Assembly: GCA_029987045.1 (NCBI GenBank)
Contig: DALTWN010000061.1
Span: 1-6,348 of the forward strand
Source of the DNA: Methanocorpusculum sp.
GTDB lineage: Archaea; Halobacteriota; Methanomicrobia; Methanomicrobiales; Methanocorpusculaceae
Reading direction: 5' to 3'
Length of the DNA: 6,348 nt
A program made the position numbers and the translations under genes. Shown here in pieces: positions 1 to 5,341 of the stretch. How positions within the stretch are numbered: the first letter of the stretch is position 1; every line of letters begins with the position of its first letter. The notes under the pieces are model-generated. The model was not told the origin of the DNA. It saw nothing but the letters and a program-made list of their open reading frames with translations, and did not search any database.

Positions 1-148
1 CTCTCCCTGCCCACGCGGACGCTTTTCCAGGGGTCAGCTCGCATACCCGCAGATACGCTTCCGCCGCTTTCTCAAAGCGTTCTTCAGCAAAACAGGTATC
101 AGCTGTTTCCTGCCAGAAGACCGGATTTTTTGTCGGATGGAATGTCAT
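1..148 (-). CDS. TPR-repeat protein, N-terminal fragment (runs off the left edge)
   Basis: Reading the minus strand from an ATG at 148-146 gives 49 open codons to the window edge with no stop. The peptide begins MTFHPTKNPVFWQETADTCF and contains one clear tetratricopeptide repeat at about residues 9-42. W12, A16, A28, Y32 and P40 fall at TPR consensus positions 4, 8, 20, 24 and 32. TPRs are helical protein-interaction repeats, so the protein is probably a scaffold or adaptor, but nothing here names its partner. The start lies 2 bases after the hypD stop (TAA-CT-ATG), which implies co-transcription and probably translational coupling. No Shine-Dalgarno sequence is visible. No signal peptide is present, so it is probably cytoplasmic. 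The rest of the protein, including the number of repeats and any other domain, is outside the window. Confidence 0.75.
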   Translation of the reverse strand, partial: MTFHPTKNPVFWQETADTCFAEERFEKAAEAYLRVCELTPGKASAWAGR

Positions 149-150
149 AG

Positions 151-1191
151 TTACTGTTTGCGCTGATTGTACTGATACCAGATTTTACAGGCACCTTCAT
201 GAGAAACCATACAGGGGCCGACCGGAACTCTGGGGGTACAGAGTTTTCCGAACAGTTTGCAGTCTGTCGGGTCGGCGATACCGCGAAGAACCTTGTCGCA
301 GATACAGCCATTCTTCTTGGTGACTTTCTCGAATTTCAGGTCAAACTTTTTCTGGGCATCGTATTGTTCGAACTCCTTTTTGAGTTTCAGACCTGATTCC
401 GGAATAACCGGGAACCCGCGCCATTCGACGTCGGCAGGTTCAAAGACATCTTTCATGAGACGCTGGGCTTTGACGTTTCCTTCACGGGTAACAACCCGCG
501 GATATGCATTCTCGACCTTTGCCTCTCCGTTTTCGATCTGCTGTGCAATCATGAGCAGACCAAGCAGAACATCTTCCGGTTCAAATCCGGCGACAACCTG
601 CGGAACCTTGAACTGTTCATATTCATGATATCCCATGACCGCACAGACATGGCCTGGAAGAATGAATCCGTCAAGTGATGCTTCTCCCTGTGCCATGAGC
701 CATTTCATTGCTGGTGGCACCAGACGGTGAGAAACCAATATACTGAAATTTTCCGGCGGATTCGTCAGAAGCGTTGCAGCAACTGTGGGGACGGTCGTCT
801 CAAATCCGACAGAGATGAATGATACTTCTTTATCCGGATTTTCGCGGGCGATTTCTGCAGCCTTTGCAACACCCTGAACGATACGCACATCGCCGTCTAC
901 ATGTTCAAGTGATGTCTTGGTTCCTGGAACCCGCAACAGATCTCCATAGGTACAAACGATATTTCCTCGTTCTGCAAGCTGTACTGCAGCATCGATTTCA
1001 CCCTGGGGGGTAATACAGACCGGACATCCCGGTCCCATTACGATTTTGAACTGTTTGGGGATAACAGAACGGATACCGTATTTGGCAATGGCAGCTTCGT
1101 GTGTTCCACAGACGTGCATTACCCGAATGTCACGGTCGACAATACGTTCTATTGATTGTGCAATATCGGTTCCCAGTGTCATAATATGCAT
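151..1191 (-). CDS. hypD: HypD, [NiFe]-hydrogenase maturation iron-sulfur protein
   Basis: HypD works with HypC and HypE in the cytoplasm to assemble the Fe(CN)2CO group of [NiFe] hydrogenases. The 346-residue product has the family's signatures in order: VCGTHE with C28 at 27-32; GPGCPVC with C56 and C59 at 53-59; TYGDLLRVPG at 81-90; GFETTVPT at 129-136; PGHVCAVMG at 179-187; and AGFEP at 201-205. A C-terminal cysteine cluster (C296, C298, C311, C318, C327, C335) includes the 4Fe-4S ligands. All expected catalytic cysteines are present, so the gene looks intact. Length fits archaeal HypD and is slightly shorter than the E. coli protein because of a short N-terminus. An in-frame ATG at 1182 (M4) is an alternative start; neither start has a clear Shine-Dalgarno sequence. 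No other hyp gene or hydrogenase is adjacent; the downstream partner encodes a TPR protein. Confidence 0.97.
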   Translation of the reverse strand: MHIMTLGTDIAQSIERIVDRDIRVMHVCGTHEAAIAKYGIRSVIPKQFKIVMGPGCPVCITPQGEIDAAVQLAERGNIVCTYGDLLRVPGTKTSLEHVDGDVRIVQGVAKAAEIARENPDKEVSFISVGFETTVPTVAATLLTNPPENFSILVSHRLVPPAMKWLMAQGEASLDGFILPGHVCAVMGYHEYEQFKVPQVVAGFEPEDVLLGLLMIAQQIENGEAKVENAYPRVVTREGNVKAQRLMKDVFEPADVEWRGFPVIPESGLKLKKEFEQYDAQKKFDLKFEKVTKKNGCICDKVLRGIADPTDCKLFGKLCTPRVPVGPCMVSHEGACKIWYQYNQRKQ

Positions 1192-1210
1192 TAGTATGGG
1201 CTCTGAAAGG

Positions 1211-1217
1211 ATATTAA
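1211..1217 (-). promoter_or_regulatory. Possible TATA element for hypD
   Basis: On the minus strand this reads TTAATAT. Its centre is about 23 bases upstream of the first hypD ATG and 32 upstream of the second. With the usual archaeal TATA-to-start distance of about 26 bases, transcription would begin near 1188. That slightly favours the ATG at 1182 with a very short leader. The match is weak and no strong BRE is seen. Confidence 0.35.
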
Positions 1218-1241
1218 GTACAAGGATAGGGTTATCTGATG

Positions 1242-1249
1242 TCTATATC
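1242..1249 (+). promoter_or_regulatory. Possible TATA element for the COG1326 zinc-finger gene
   Basis: TCTATATC is the best TATA-like match in the short divergent region. Its centre would place transcription start near 1272, just before the ATG at 1276 and downstream of the ATG at 1258. This is the main reason for preferring the 1276 start (a nearly leaderless mRNA). The flanking sequence is not a good BRE, so the call is tentative. Confidence 0.35.
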
Positions 1250-1275
1250 TCGTTTGAATGCCAATTATACCACAT

Positions 1276-1890
1276 ATGTTGAATACGGAAAATATCGTTG
1301 AAGAAACTGCAGACACCGATTATCTCGTTCTGCCGTGTCCAGTTTGTGAGATGGAGACGGATTTCGAGATTCTCAAGGAACCGCCGCAGGCAGTTGTCCG
1401 CTGCACGGAATGCGGGCATACGATGCATATTCTTCTCAAAGAACCGCGTATGTTCTATGTCAAAGCCATCATCAGTCATGGCAGTGAATCGATAACGGCC
1501 AAAATTGAACTGGCAGAAGGAGAACTGATTTCCGTCGGCGATTATCTTGTTGCCGAAGCAAATGATACTACCTATAATGTCGAAGTTCTTTCAATCGAAG
1601 CGGACAATGCCCGGCGTGAAAAGCTTTCTGCGGAAAAGATAACGACACTATGGACACGGCTGGTTGATGTGGTCATTATCAGTGCATCGGTAAACAAGGG
1701 TGCAACCACCATGCCGTTGTACGAAACCGTGGAAGGGGAAAAAGAATTCGAAATCGGATGTATTACCGCCGTGGCCGGCAAGCAGTTCAGAGTGAAACGC
1801 ATCAAGCTGAGAAACAATCATATGCTTACCCGCAAAGGAAGGAAAGCAAAAGCATACGAAATCAAACGCCTGTTCGGCGAACGGTCATAA
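1276..1890 (+). CDS. Archaeal zinc-finger protein, COG1326 / HVO_0476 family
   Basis: This protein resembles the uncharacterised archaeal COG1326 zinc-finger family. Near the N-terminus, CPVC and CTEC are separated by 18 residues and form a four-cysteine zinc site of zinc-ribbon type. A beta-rich middle region follows, with the segment TLWTRLVDVVIISASVNKG and then FEIGCITAVAGKQFRVKRI, which suits the family's conserved C-terminal half. The C-terminus is strongly basic (RKGRKAKAYEIKR), consistent with nucleic-acid binding, but this is inference. The longest open frame starts at 1258 (210 residues, MPIIPHMLN). I prefer the ATG at 1276 (204 residues) because the only TATA-like element would start transcription between the two, and the intervening codons look like AT-rich intergenic DNA. 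No Shine-Dalgarno sequence precedes either start. The gene is monocistronic by context: divergent hypD upstream, T-rich terminator downstream. Confidence 0.85.
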   Translation: MLNTENIVEETADTDYLVLPCPVCEMETDFEILKEPPQAVVRCTECGHTMHILLKEPRMFYVKAIISHGSESITAKIELAEGELISVGDYLVAEANDTTYNVEVLSIEADNARREKLSAEKITTLWTRLVDVVIISASVNKGATTMPLYETVEGEKEFEIGCITAVAGKQFRVKRIKLRNNHMLTRKGRKAKAYEIKRLFGERS

Positions 1891-1903
1891 TCTCTCTTTT
1901 TTT
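1891..1903 (+). terminator. T-rich transcription terminator candidate after the zinc-finger gene
   Basis: Directly after the stop codon is a pyrimidine tract ending in seven T residues (1897-1903). Archaeal RNA polymerase commonly terminates at oligo-T without a hairpin, and none precedes this tract. An imperfect dyad lies just after it at 1906-1923, not before it, so it is not a bacterial-type terminator stem. Confidence 0.5.
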
Positions 1904-1930
1904 CCTCAGGTCATCCGATCTGAAGTACAC

Positions 1931-1943
1931 AAATGCTTTATCC
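1931..1943 (+). promoter_or_regulatory. Possible BRE/TATA promoter of the membrane protein-SPFH operon
   Basis: AAATGCTTTATCC is the most promoter-like sequence upstream of the three-gene operon: an A-rich BRE-like part followed by TTTAT. Its centre near 1938 predicts transcription start near 1963, which leaves a leader of roughly 17 bases. A short Shine-Dalgarno-like AGGT at 1971-1974 sits 5 bases before the ATG at 1980. The short AGGTAC repeats around this site are described among the findings. Confidence 0.35.
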
Positions 1944-1979
1944 TCAGGTACCATACAATAGAACATACATAGGTACTCT

Positions 1980-2333
1980 ATGATAACCATTGTAAATGAC
2001 AACAAACGGGTAGGGCTCATTTGGGCCGCAATTGCCGTCTTTGCCGGTATTGCAATCTTACTGGGCGCCCTCCCTCAGACGCATTATCCGTTCTGGGGAT
2101 GTGTAGGTGTATTCCTGGCAGGTTCCGGGGTGTCTGCACTCATTATTGATCTGGTTATGCAGAAACCCGGCTTCCCCTGGGTATCCACTATCTCCATAAT
2201 TATCGGAGGGATTCTGATTATTGCCAATATCATCAGCCCGGCAATCGGAAGTCTCGGTATCGTACTTGGAGCAGTTGCACTGATTATTGTCGGTATCATT
2301 GCTGGAATCACCATTGCACGGAGGAAAAACTGA
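1980..2333 (+). CDS. Small four-helix integral membrane protein, function unknown
   Basis: This 117-residue protein is not one I recognise. It has four likely transmembrane helices at about residues 12-31, 38-60, 67-86 and 90-112. Positive charges at both ends (NDNKR at the start, ARRKN at the end) suggest both termini face the cytoplasm. There is a short polar link LPQTHYP between helices 1 and 2 and MQKPGFP between helices 2 and 3; I see no catalytic motif, cysteine pair or signal peptide. It is the first gene of a tight operon: the next start codon follows its stop after 2 bases. The downstream SPFH-domain protein has no membrane segment, so this protein is the natural candidate for a membrane anchor of the encoded complex; that is inference from context. 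The start is supported by AGGT at 1971-1974. Confidence 0.85.
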   Translation: MITIVNDNKRVGLIWAAIAVFAGIAILLGALPQTHYPFWGCVGVFLAGSGVSALIIDLVMQKPGFPWVSTISIIIGGILIIANIISPAIGSLGIVLGAVALIIVGIIAGITIARRKN

Positions 2334-2335
2334 AA

Positions 2336-2872
2336 ATGACTGACTTACGTGAAAGAGTAGAAGAGGATCGCGGTCTTATCAAGAAAATTCAGCTGTTTAT
2401 CCCGGGATACCGCGGATATCGTCAGCGTGAAGATGCACGTATTGCTGATTCAATGCTGAGAACCCAGGTTGCTGATGCGGTTAAGATCCATGTATTGCAG
2501 CCACTTGAATCGGCTCGTGAAGAAGCATCACGCGGACTTGAACTGGACATAATGAATGATATCGCCGCAACCATAACCAAAGCAAAAACGGTTGATGCAA
2601 AAATCCGTCATGCCCAGCAGGGGTATTCCGGTATTTCTGCAGGGGTCCGTATCCTGCAGGATGATCTGAATAACCTCTATGAGCTTGATCTGTCACTTCT
2701 TGAAACGGTCAAGACACTTGGCGATCTGGCTGAACAGATCAAAGATGATGCCTGTTCAGGAAATTTCCAACCGGCCGCCATCAAACTCAAACAGCTGAAG
2801 ACTGATCTGCAGAAATTTACAGAAATCATTGATACCCGTGTGTTGAAAGCAGCTGGTATTCTCGTGGAGTAA
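2336..2872 (+). CDS. Helical soluble protein with IPGYRGYRQRE motif, function unknown
   Basis: The 178-residue product is predominantly alpha-helical and charged, without membrane segments or a signal peptide. Its most distinctive part is an N-terminal motif at residues 22-42, IPGYRGYRQRE followed by an A-D-x3-LR pattern. I have an impression of similar motifs in uncharacterised proteins but cannot name a family. Residues 43-90 and about 103-170 have heptad-like hydrophobic spacing (for example LNNLYELDLSLLETVKTL), suggesting a helical bundle or coiled coil. There is a single cysteine (C140). The start lies 2 bases after the stop of the membrane-protein gene, with GAGG at 2321-2324 inside that gene as a distant ribosome site, so translational coupling is likely. 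The SPFH gene begins 5 bases after its stop. The context suggests it is a partner or adaptor in a membrane-associated complex. Confidence 0.85.
   Translation: MTDLRERVEEDRGLIKKIQLFIPGYRGYRQREDARIADSMLRTQVADAVKIHVLQPLESAREEASRGLELDIMNDIAATITKAKTVDAKIRHAQQGYSGISAGVRILQDDLNNLYELDLSLLETVKTLGDLAEQIKDDACSGNFQPAAIKLKQLKTDLQKFTEIIDTRVLKAAGILVE
2866..2869 (+). promoter_or_regulatory. Ribosome binding site overlapping the upstream gene end
   Basis: GGAG lies 8 bases before the ATG at 2878 and within the last codons of the helical-protein gene, directly against its TAA stop. It is the clearest Shine-Dalgarno sequence in this operon and fixes the SPFH start. The arrangement implies coupled translation of the two genes. 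Confidence 0.6.
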
Positions 2873-2877
2873 GAACA

Positions 2878-3990
2878 ATGGGATTATTTTCAAAAACAAG
2901 TAAAAATATCGGCGCCGGCTCGGATATCGAAGGAGCAGATGCGCGTGCCGGATTCTATTGGGTGGAAGATTACAAGGGAGATAATATTATCTGGCGTCTT
3001 CCCCGCAATATCATGCTCAACGATAACGTCCTTGTCAGGGAAGATGAATACGGTATCTTTTTCCGTGACGGGAAAGCGCTTGCTGTCTTTGACCGTCCTG
3101 ACCGCTATGCACTGACAACTGAAACATTGCCGGTTCTTTCACGAATTATCGGTGCCACTGTGGGAAATGTTCAGATTGGTGAGTTTTACTGGGTTCAGAG
3201 ACGTGAGCTGAGAGACAAGTTCGGAACATCGCAGCCTCTCGCATTCCGGGACAATGACTTCGGTGTTGTTCAGTTGCGGATTTTCGGTCAGTTCTCCTAC
3301 AAGGTCACAGATCCGATGCTGCTTATCACACAGTTCGTTGGAACCAAGGGAATTACCCAGTCAGCAGAAGTAGTTGAGTGGCTGAAAGGTCAGATTGTAA
3401 CGGTGCTGAATGACACCCTCGGCGAACTGAAGACAAAGAAACAGATGGGTGTTCTCGATATGCCTGCATATCTGCAGGAAATCGAACAATTATGCCTTGC
3501 AAGACTTACCCAGGAAGTCGAAAATTATGGTCTTGCGATCATGAAGTTCGCCGGGTTAACCATCAGTCTGCCGGAAGAAGTCCAGGAAGCACTGAACAAA
3601 CGCGGCGCAATGTCTGCCCTCGGTGTAAACTACATGCAGTATCAGTCAGGAAAGGCGATTGAAAACATGGGTGTCGGCGCTGCAAAAGGTGGAGATGGAG
3701 CAGGCTTCGCAATGATGGGAGCCGGTATGGGAGCCGGTGCTTCCATGGGCAGCATCATGATGCAGGGAATGGCGAACAATGCTCAGCAGCCTCTCGCACC
3801 GTTTGGAGCGGCAGCAGGAGCAGCAGCCAATGGTCCGCACTGTCCGAACTGCGGAGCGGTCTATCCTGCAGGAGCCAAATTTTGTCCGTCCTGCGGTCAG
3901 AAACTGGGTGGCGGGGCATTCTGTCCCAACTGTGGCAAACCGGTTCCGGCAGGTTCAAAATTCTGTCCAGAGTGCGGGAAGCAGATTTAA
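2878..3990 (+). CDS. SPFH-domain protein with tandem C-terminal zinc ribbons (COG4260/YdjI-like)
   Basis: This 370-residue protein matches the stomatin/prohibitin-like family also labelled 'SPFH domain/virion core protein', which includes B. subtilis YdjI. Family-like segments in order are MGLFSK at the N-terminus, IIWRLP at 37-42, VREDEYGIFFRDGKA at 53-67, DRYALTTETLPVL at 75-87, and FGTSQPLAFRDNDFG then VQLRIFGQFSYKVTDP at 115-146. The helical end of the SPFH region reaches about residue 245. A flexible linker very rich in Gly, Ala and Met follows (about 264-319). Two near-identical zinc ribbons end the protein, each CxxC-x10-CxxC: C322/C325/C336/C339 and C349/C352/C363/C366. There is no N-terminal membrane helix, unlike classical stomatins, so membrane contact is probably by peripheral binding or through the co-encoded membrane protein. 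YdjI relatives are linked to PspA membrane-stress systems; that role here is inference. No pspA-like gene is in the window. Confidence 0.92.
   Translation: MGLFSKTSKNIGAGSDIEGADARAGFYWVEDYKGDNIIWRLPRNIMLNDNVLVREDEYGIFFRDGKALAVFDRPDRYALTTETLPVLSRIIGATVGNVQIGEFYWVQRRELRDKFGTSQPLAFRDNDFGVVQLRIFGQFSYKVTDPMLLITQFVGTKGITQSAEVVEWLKGQIVTVLNDTLGELKTKKQMGVLDMPAYLQEIEQLCLARLTQEVENYGLAIMKFAGLTISLPEEVQEALNKRGAMSALGVNYMQYQSGKAIENMGVGAAKGGDGAGFAMMGAGMGAGASMGSIMMQGMANNAQQPLAPFGAAAGAAANGPHCPNCGAVYPAGAKFCPSCGQKLGGGAFCPNCGKPVPAGSKFCPECGKQI
3841..3978 (+). repeat. Tandem duplication encoding the two zinc ribbons
   Basis: The two zinc-ribbon units lie exactly 27 codons (81 bases) apart, C322 to C349. They share CPNCG, PAG, KFCP and CG at matching positions, with clear similarity also at the DNA level (for example the segments encoding KFCP). 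This points to an internal duplication of one ribbon. Synonymous differences between the units indicate that it is not very recent. Confidence 0.6.
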
Positions 3991-4030
3991 TATATCAGTT
4001 GAGATAGATTTTCTTCCCTCAATACCCTCA

Positions 4031-4037
4031 TTTTTTT
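4031..4037 (+). terminator. Oligo-T terminator candidate after the SPFH operon
   Basis: A run of seven T residues lies about 40 bases after the SPFH stop codon, in a generally T- and C-rich stretch (about 4009-4056). There is no preceding GC-rich stem. This is the form expected of archaeal intrinsic termination and the best candidate for the end of the three-gene transcript. Confidence 0.5.
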
Positions 4038-4061
4038 ACATATCATCTCTATTTTGCAAAT

Positions 4062-4086
4062 ATTTCACCCTAAATACACGTGAAAT
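4062..4086. promoter_or_regulatory. Inverted repeat ATTTCAC-N11-GTGAAAT, possible operator
   Basis: Two perfect 7-base arms (4062-4068 and 4080-4086) are separated by 11 bases; the symmetry extends outward to 4060 and 4088 with one G-T pair. The dyad lies between the terminator candidate and the TATA-like sequences that would serve the DUF362 operon. Its size and symmetry suit a dimeric helix-turn-helix regulator. The alternative is a weak AU-rich RNA hairpin at the end of the upstream transcript. Confidence 0.45.
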
Positions 4087-4098
4087 GTCAACCAATGT

Positions 4099-4130
4099 TA
4101 TTATTATAGAATGAACATCAAATATTTACT
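4099..4130 (+). promoter_or_regulatory. Promoter region of the DUF362-flavoprotein operon
   Basis: Two TATA-like elements are present: TTATTATA at 4101-4108 and AATATTTA at 4121-4128, the latter preceded by an A-rich BRE-like ATCA. They predict transcription starts near 4130 or 4150, giving leaders of about 58 or 38 bases. I cannot decide between them from the sequence. Confidence 0.35.
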
Positions 4131-4140
4131 ATTCAATATC

Positions 4141-4172
4141 GGTGTATGCATAGCTAGGCTCTTGCATATGCC
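4141..4172 (+). promoter_or_regulatory. Leader stem-loop or operator next to the DUF362 ribosome site
   Basis: The arms GGTGTATGCA (4141-4150) and TGCATATGCC (4163-4172) can form a ten-pair RNA stem, counting two G-U pairs. Inside the 12-base loop, AGC and GCT (4152-4154 and 4158-4160) could form a further three pairs. The right arm ends directly against the GGAG ribosome site at 4173-4176. As RNA it could affect access to that site; as DNA it is an imperfect dyad that could overlap the transcription start and serve as an operator. Confidence 0.45.
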
Positions 4173-4187
4173 GGAGACAATAATACC

Positions 4188-5339
4188 ATGGGTTCTATTA
4201 CCGGCTCGGCGAAATGCTCGTCGTATGATAAAAAGGAGGAAGTTCTACAGGCGGTTCGAAGAGCTGTGCGGCTTGCAGGCGGATTCCCGAATGTCAAAGG
4301 AAAGAAAGTCCTTATCAAACCGAACCTCTTATCTGATGCCGCTGCCGACCGTGCAGTGACGACGCATCCGTCGGTCGTCTGGGCAGTCGCCAAACTTGTC
4401 CAGGATGCAGGCGGGATTGTCTCGATTGCAGATAGTCCGGGAGCAGGCATTCTCTATACTCCGCACACTCTTCACCGTGTGTACCACAAATGTGGGATTG
4501 AAGATGTCGCAAAGGACCTGGGCATAGATCTTGATTATGATACCGGATACCAGGAACGTGACTTTGCTGACGGTGTCGTAATGAAACACTTCACGGTCAT
4601 CAATCAGGTCTGCAATGCCGATGTCGTCATATCTGTCTGTAAGCTGAAGACGCACATGTTTGCGCATTTCTCCGGTGCAGTCAAGAATACCTTCGGAGTT
4701 GTGCCGGGACTGGACAAACCGGTGTTCCATTCGCGTTTCCCGGACTTTACCGATTTTGCAGAAATGTTGGTTGATCTGAACGAACTGATTAAACCGGATT
4801 TTGTGGTCATGGATGCAATTGTCGGAATGGAAGGGAACGGACCACAGGGAGGAAACCCGCGTAATATCGGCTATGTCCTCGCCTCGAAATCCGTGTATGG
4901 TCTCGACATTACCGCACAGACGCTTGTCGCCATGGCGCCGGAATCAATCGCAACAACTATTGCAGCTCTTCGTCGTGGACTGATAGATGAAGTGACGGTT
5001 ACCGGAGATCAGATTGTGCCGATAAAGGACTTTGTTCCGCCATCAACGTATCGTCAGGAAGTCAAGGAATCCTGGCAAAAACGTAACATCTATCGTCGTC
5101 TTCAGCGGATGGGAAAACTCTATTCTCCGTCTCCGGTTATCAATCCGAAGAAATGTGTCGGTTGTGGACAGTGCGTACGTATCTGTCCGGTCAAAGCAGC
5201 TCACCTCTCTCAGGGAAAGGCATCATTCGACCTGACCAACTGTATTCGCTGCTACTGTTGCCATGAGATGTGCCAGTACGATGCAATCATTATGAAACGT
5301 CCGCTGATTGGCGAATTAATCCATTCATTCATCCAGTAA
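4188..5339 (+). CDS. DUF362 protein with C-terminal two-cluster ferredoxin domain
   Basis: The 383-residue product joins a DUF362 domain (about residues 5-280) to a bacterial-type double 4Fe-4S ferredoxin domain. DUF362 signatures are KPNLL at 44-48, VTTHP at 57-61, DSPG at 82-85, KLKTH at 152-156, AVKNTFG at 164-170 and GMEGNGPQGG at 213-222. Cluster ligands are C323, C326, C329, C333 and C352, C355, C358, C362. An extra C357 is present, and the usual proline after the last ligand is replaced by Q363. No signal peptide or membrane helix is seen, so it is probably cytoplasmic. The biochemical role of DUF362 is not established; the ferredoxin part indicates electron transfer. The start is supported by GGAG at 4173-4176 (11-base spacing), and no other start lies between it and the in-frame stop at 4155. 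A flavoprotein gene follows after 2 bases, suggesting a redox partnership. Confidence 0.93.
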   Translation: MGSITGSAKCSSYDKKEEVLQAVRRAVRLAGGFPNVKGKKVLIKPNLLSDAAADRAVTTHPSVVWAVAKLVQDAGGIVSIADSPGAGILYTPHTLHRVYHKCGIEDVAKDLGIDLDYDTGYQERDFADGVVMKHFTVINQVCNADVVISVCKLKTHMFAHFSGAVKNTFGVVPGLDKPVFHSRFPDFTDFAEMLVDLNELIKPDFVVMDAIVGMEGNGPQGGNPRNIGYVLASKSVYGLDITAQTLVAMAPESIATTIAALRRGLIDEVTVTGDQIVPIKDFVPPSTYRQEVKESWQKRNIYRRLQRMGKLYSPSPVINPKKCVGCGQCVRICPVKAAHLSQGKASFDLTNCIRCYCCHEMCQYDAIIMKRPLIGELIHSFIQ

Positions 5340-5341
5340 CT

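Noticed and set aside
99..311. 70-codon minus-strand open frame across the hypD/TPR junction
   Set aside because: It overlaps both the HypD C-terminal cysteine region and the TPR gene start in another frame; the TPR frame has a real motif, this one does not.
257..628. 123-codon plus-strand open frame opposite hypD
   Set aside because: It is an antisense shadow of the hypD 3' half; the conserved HypD protein occupies the other strand.
3721..3830. Gly/Ala/Met-rich repeats in the SPFH gene as a possible tandem DNA repeat
   Set aside because: The repetition (GAGMGAGASM and AAAGAAA) is a low-complexity protein linker without a regular DNA repeat unit.
3991..4187. Possible small RNA or tRNA gene in the largest intergenic region
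   Set aside because: No tRNA cloverleaf or T-loop sequence is seen; the two inverted repeats are better explained as regulatory sites.
4111..4359. 82-codon plus-strand open frame starting in the intergenic region before the DUF362 gene
   Set aside because: It overlaps the DUF362 coding region out of frame for most of its length, has no ribosome site, and its arginine-rich peptide looks like a frame artefact.
4329..4730. 133-codon minus-strand open frame opposite the DUF362 gene
   Set aside because: It is an antisense shadow of a well-supported gene, with no independent signals.
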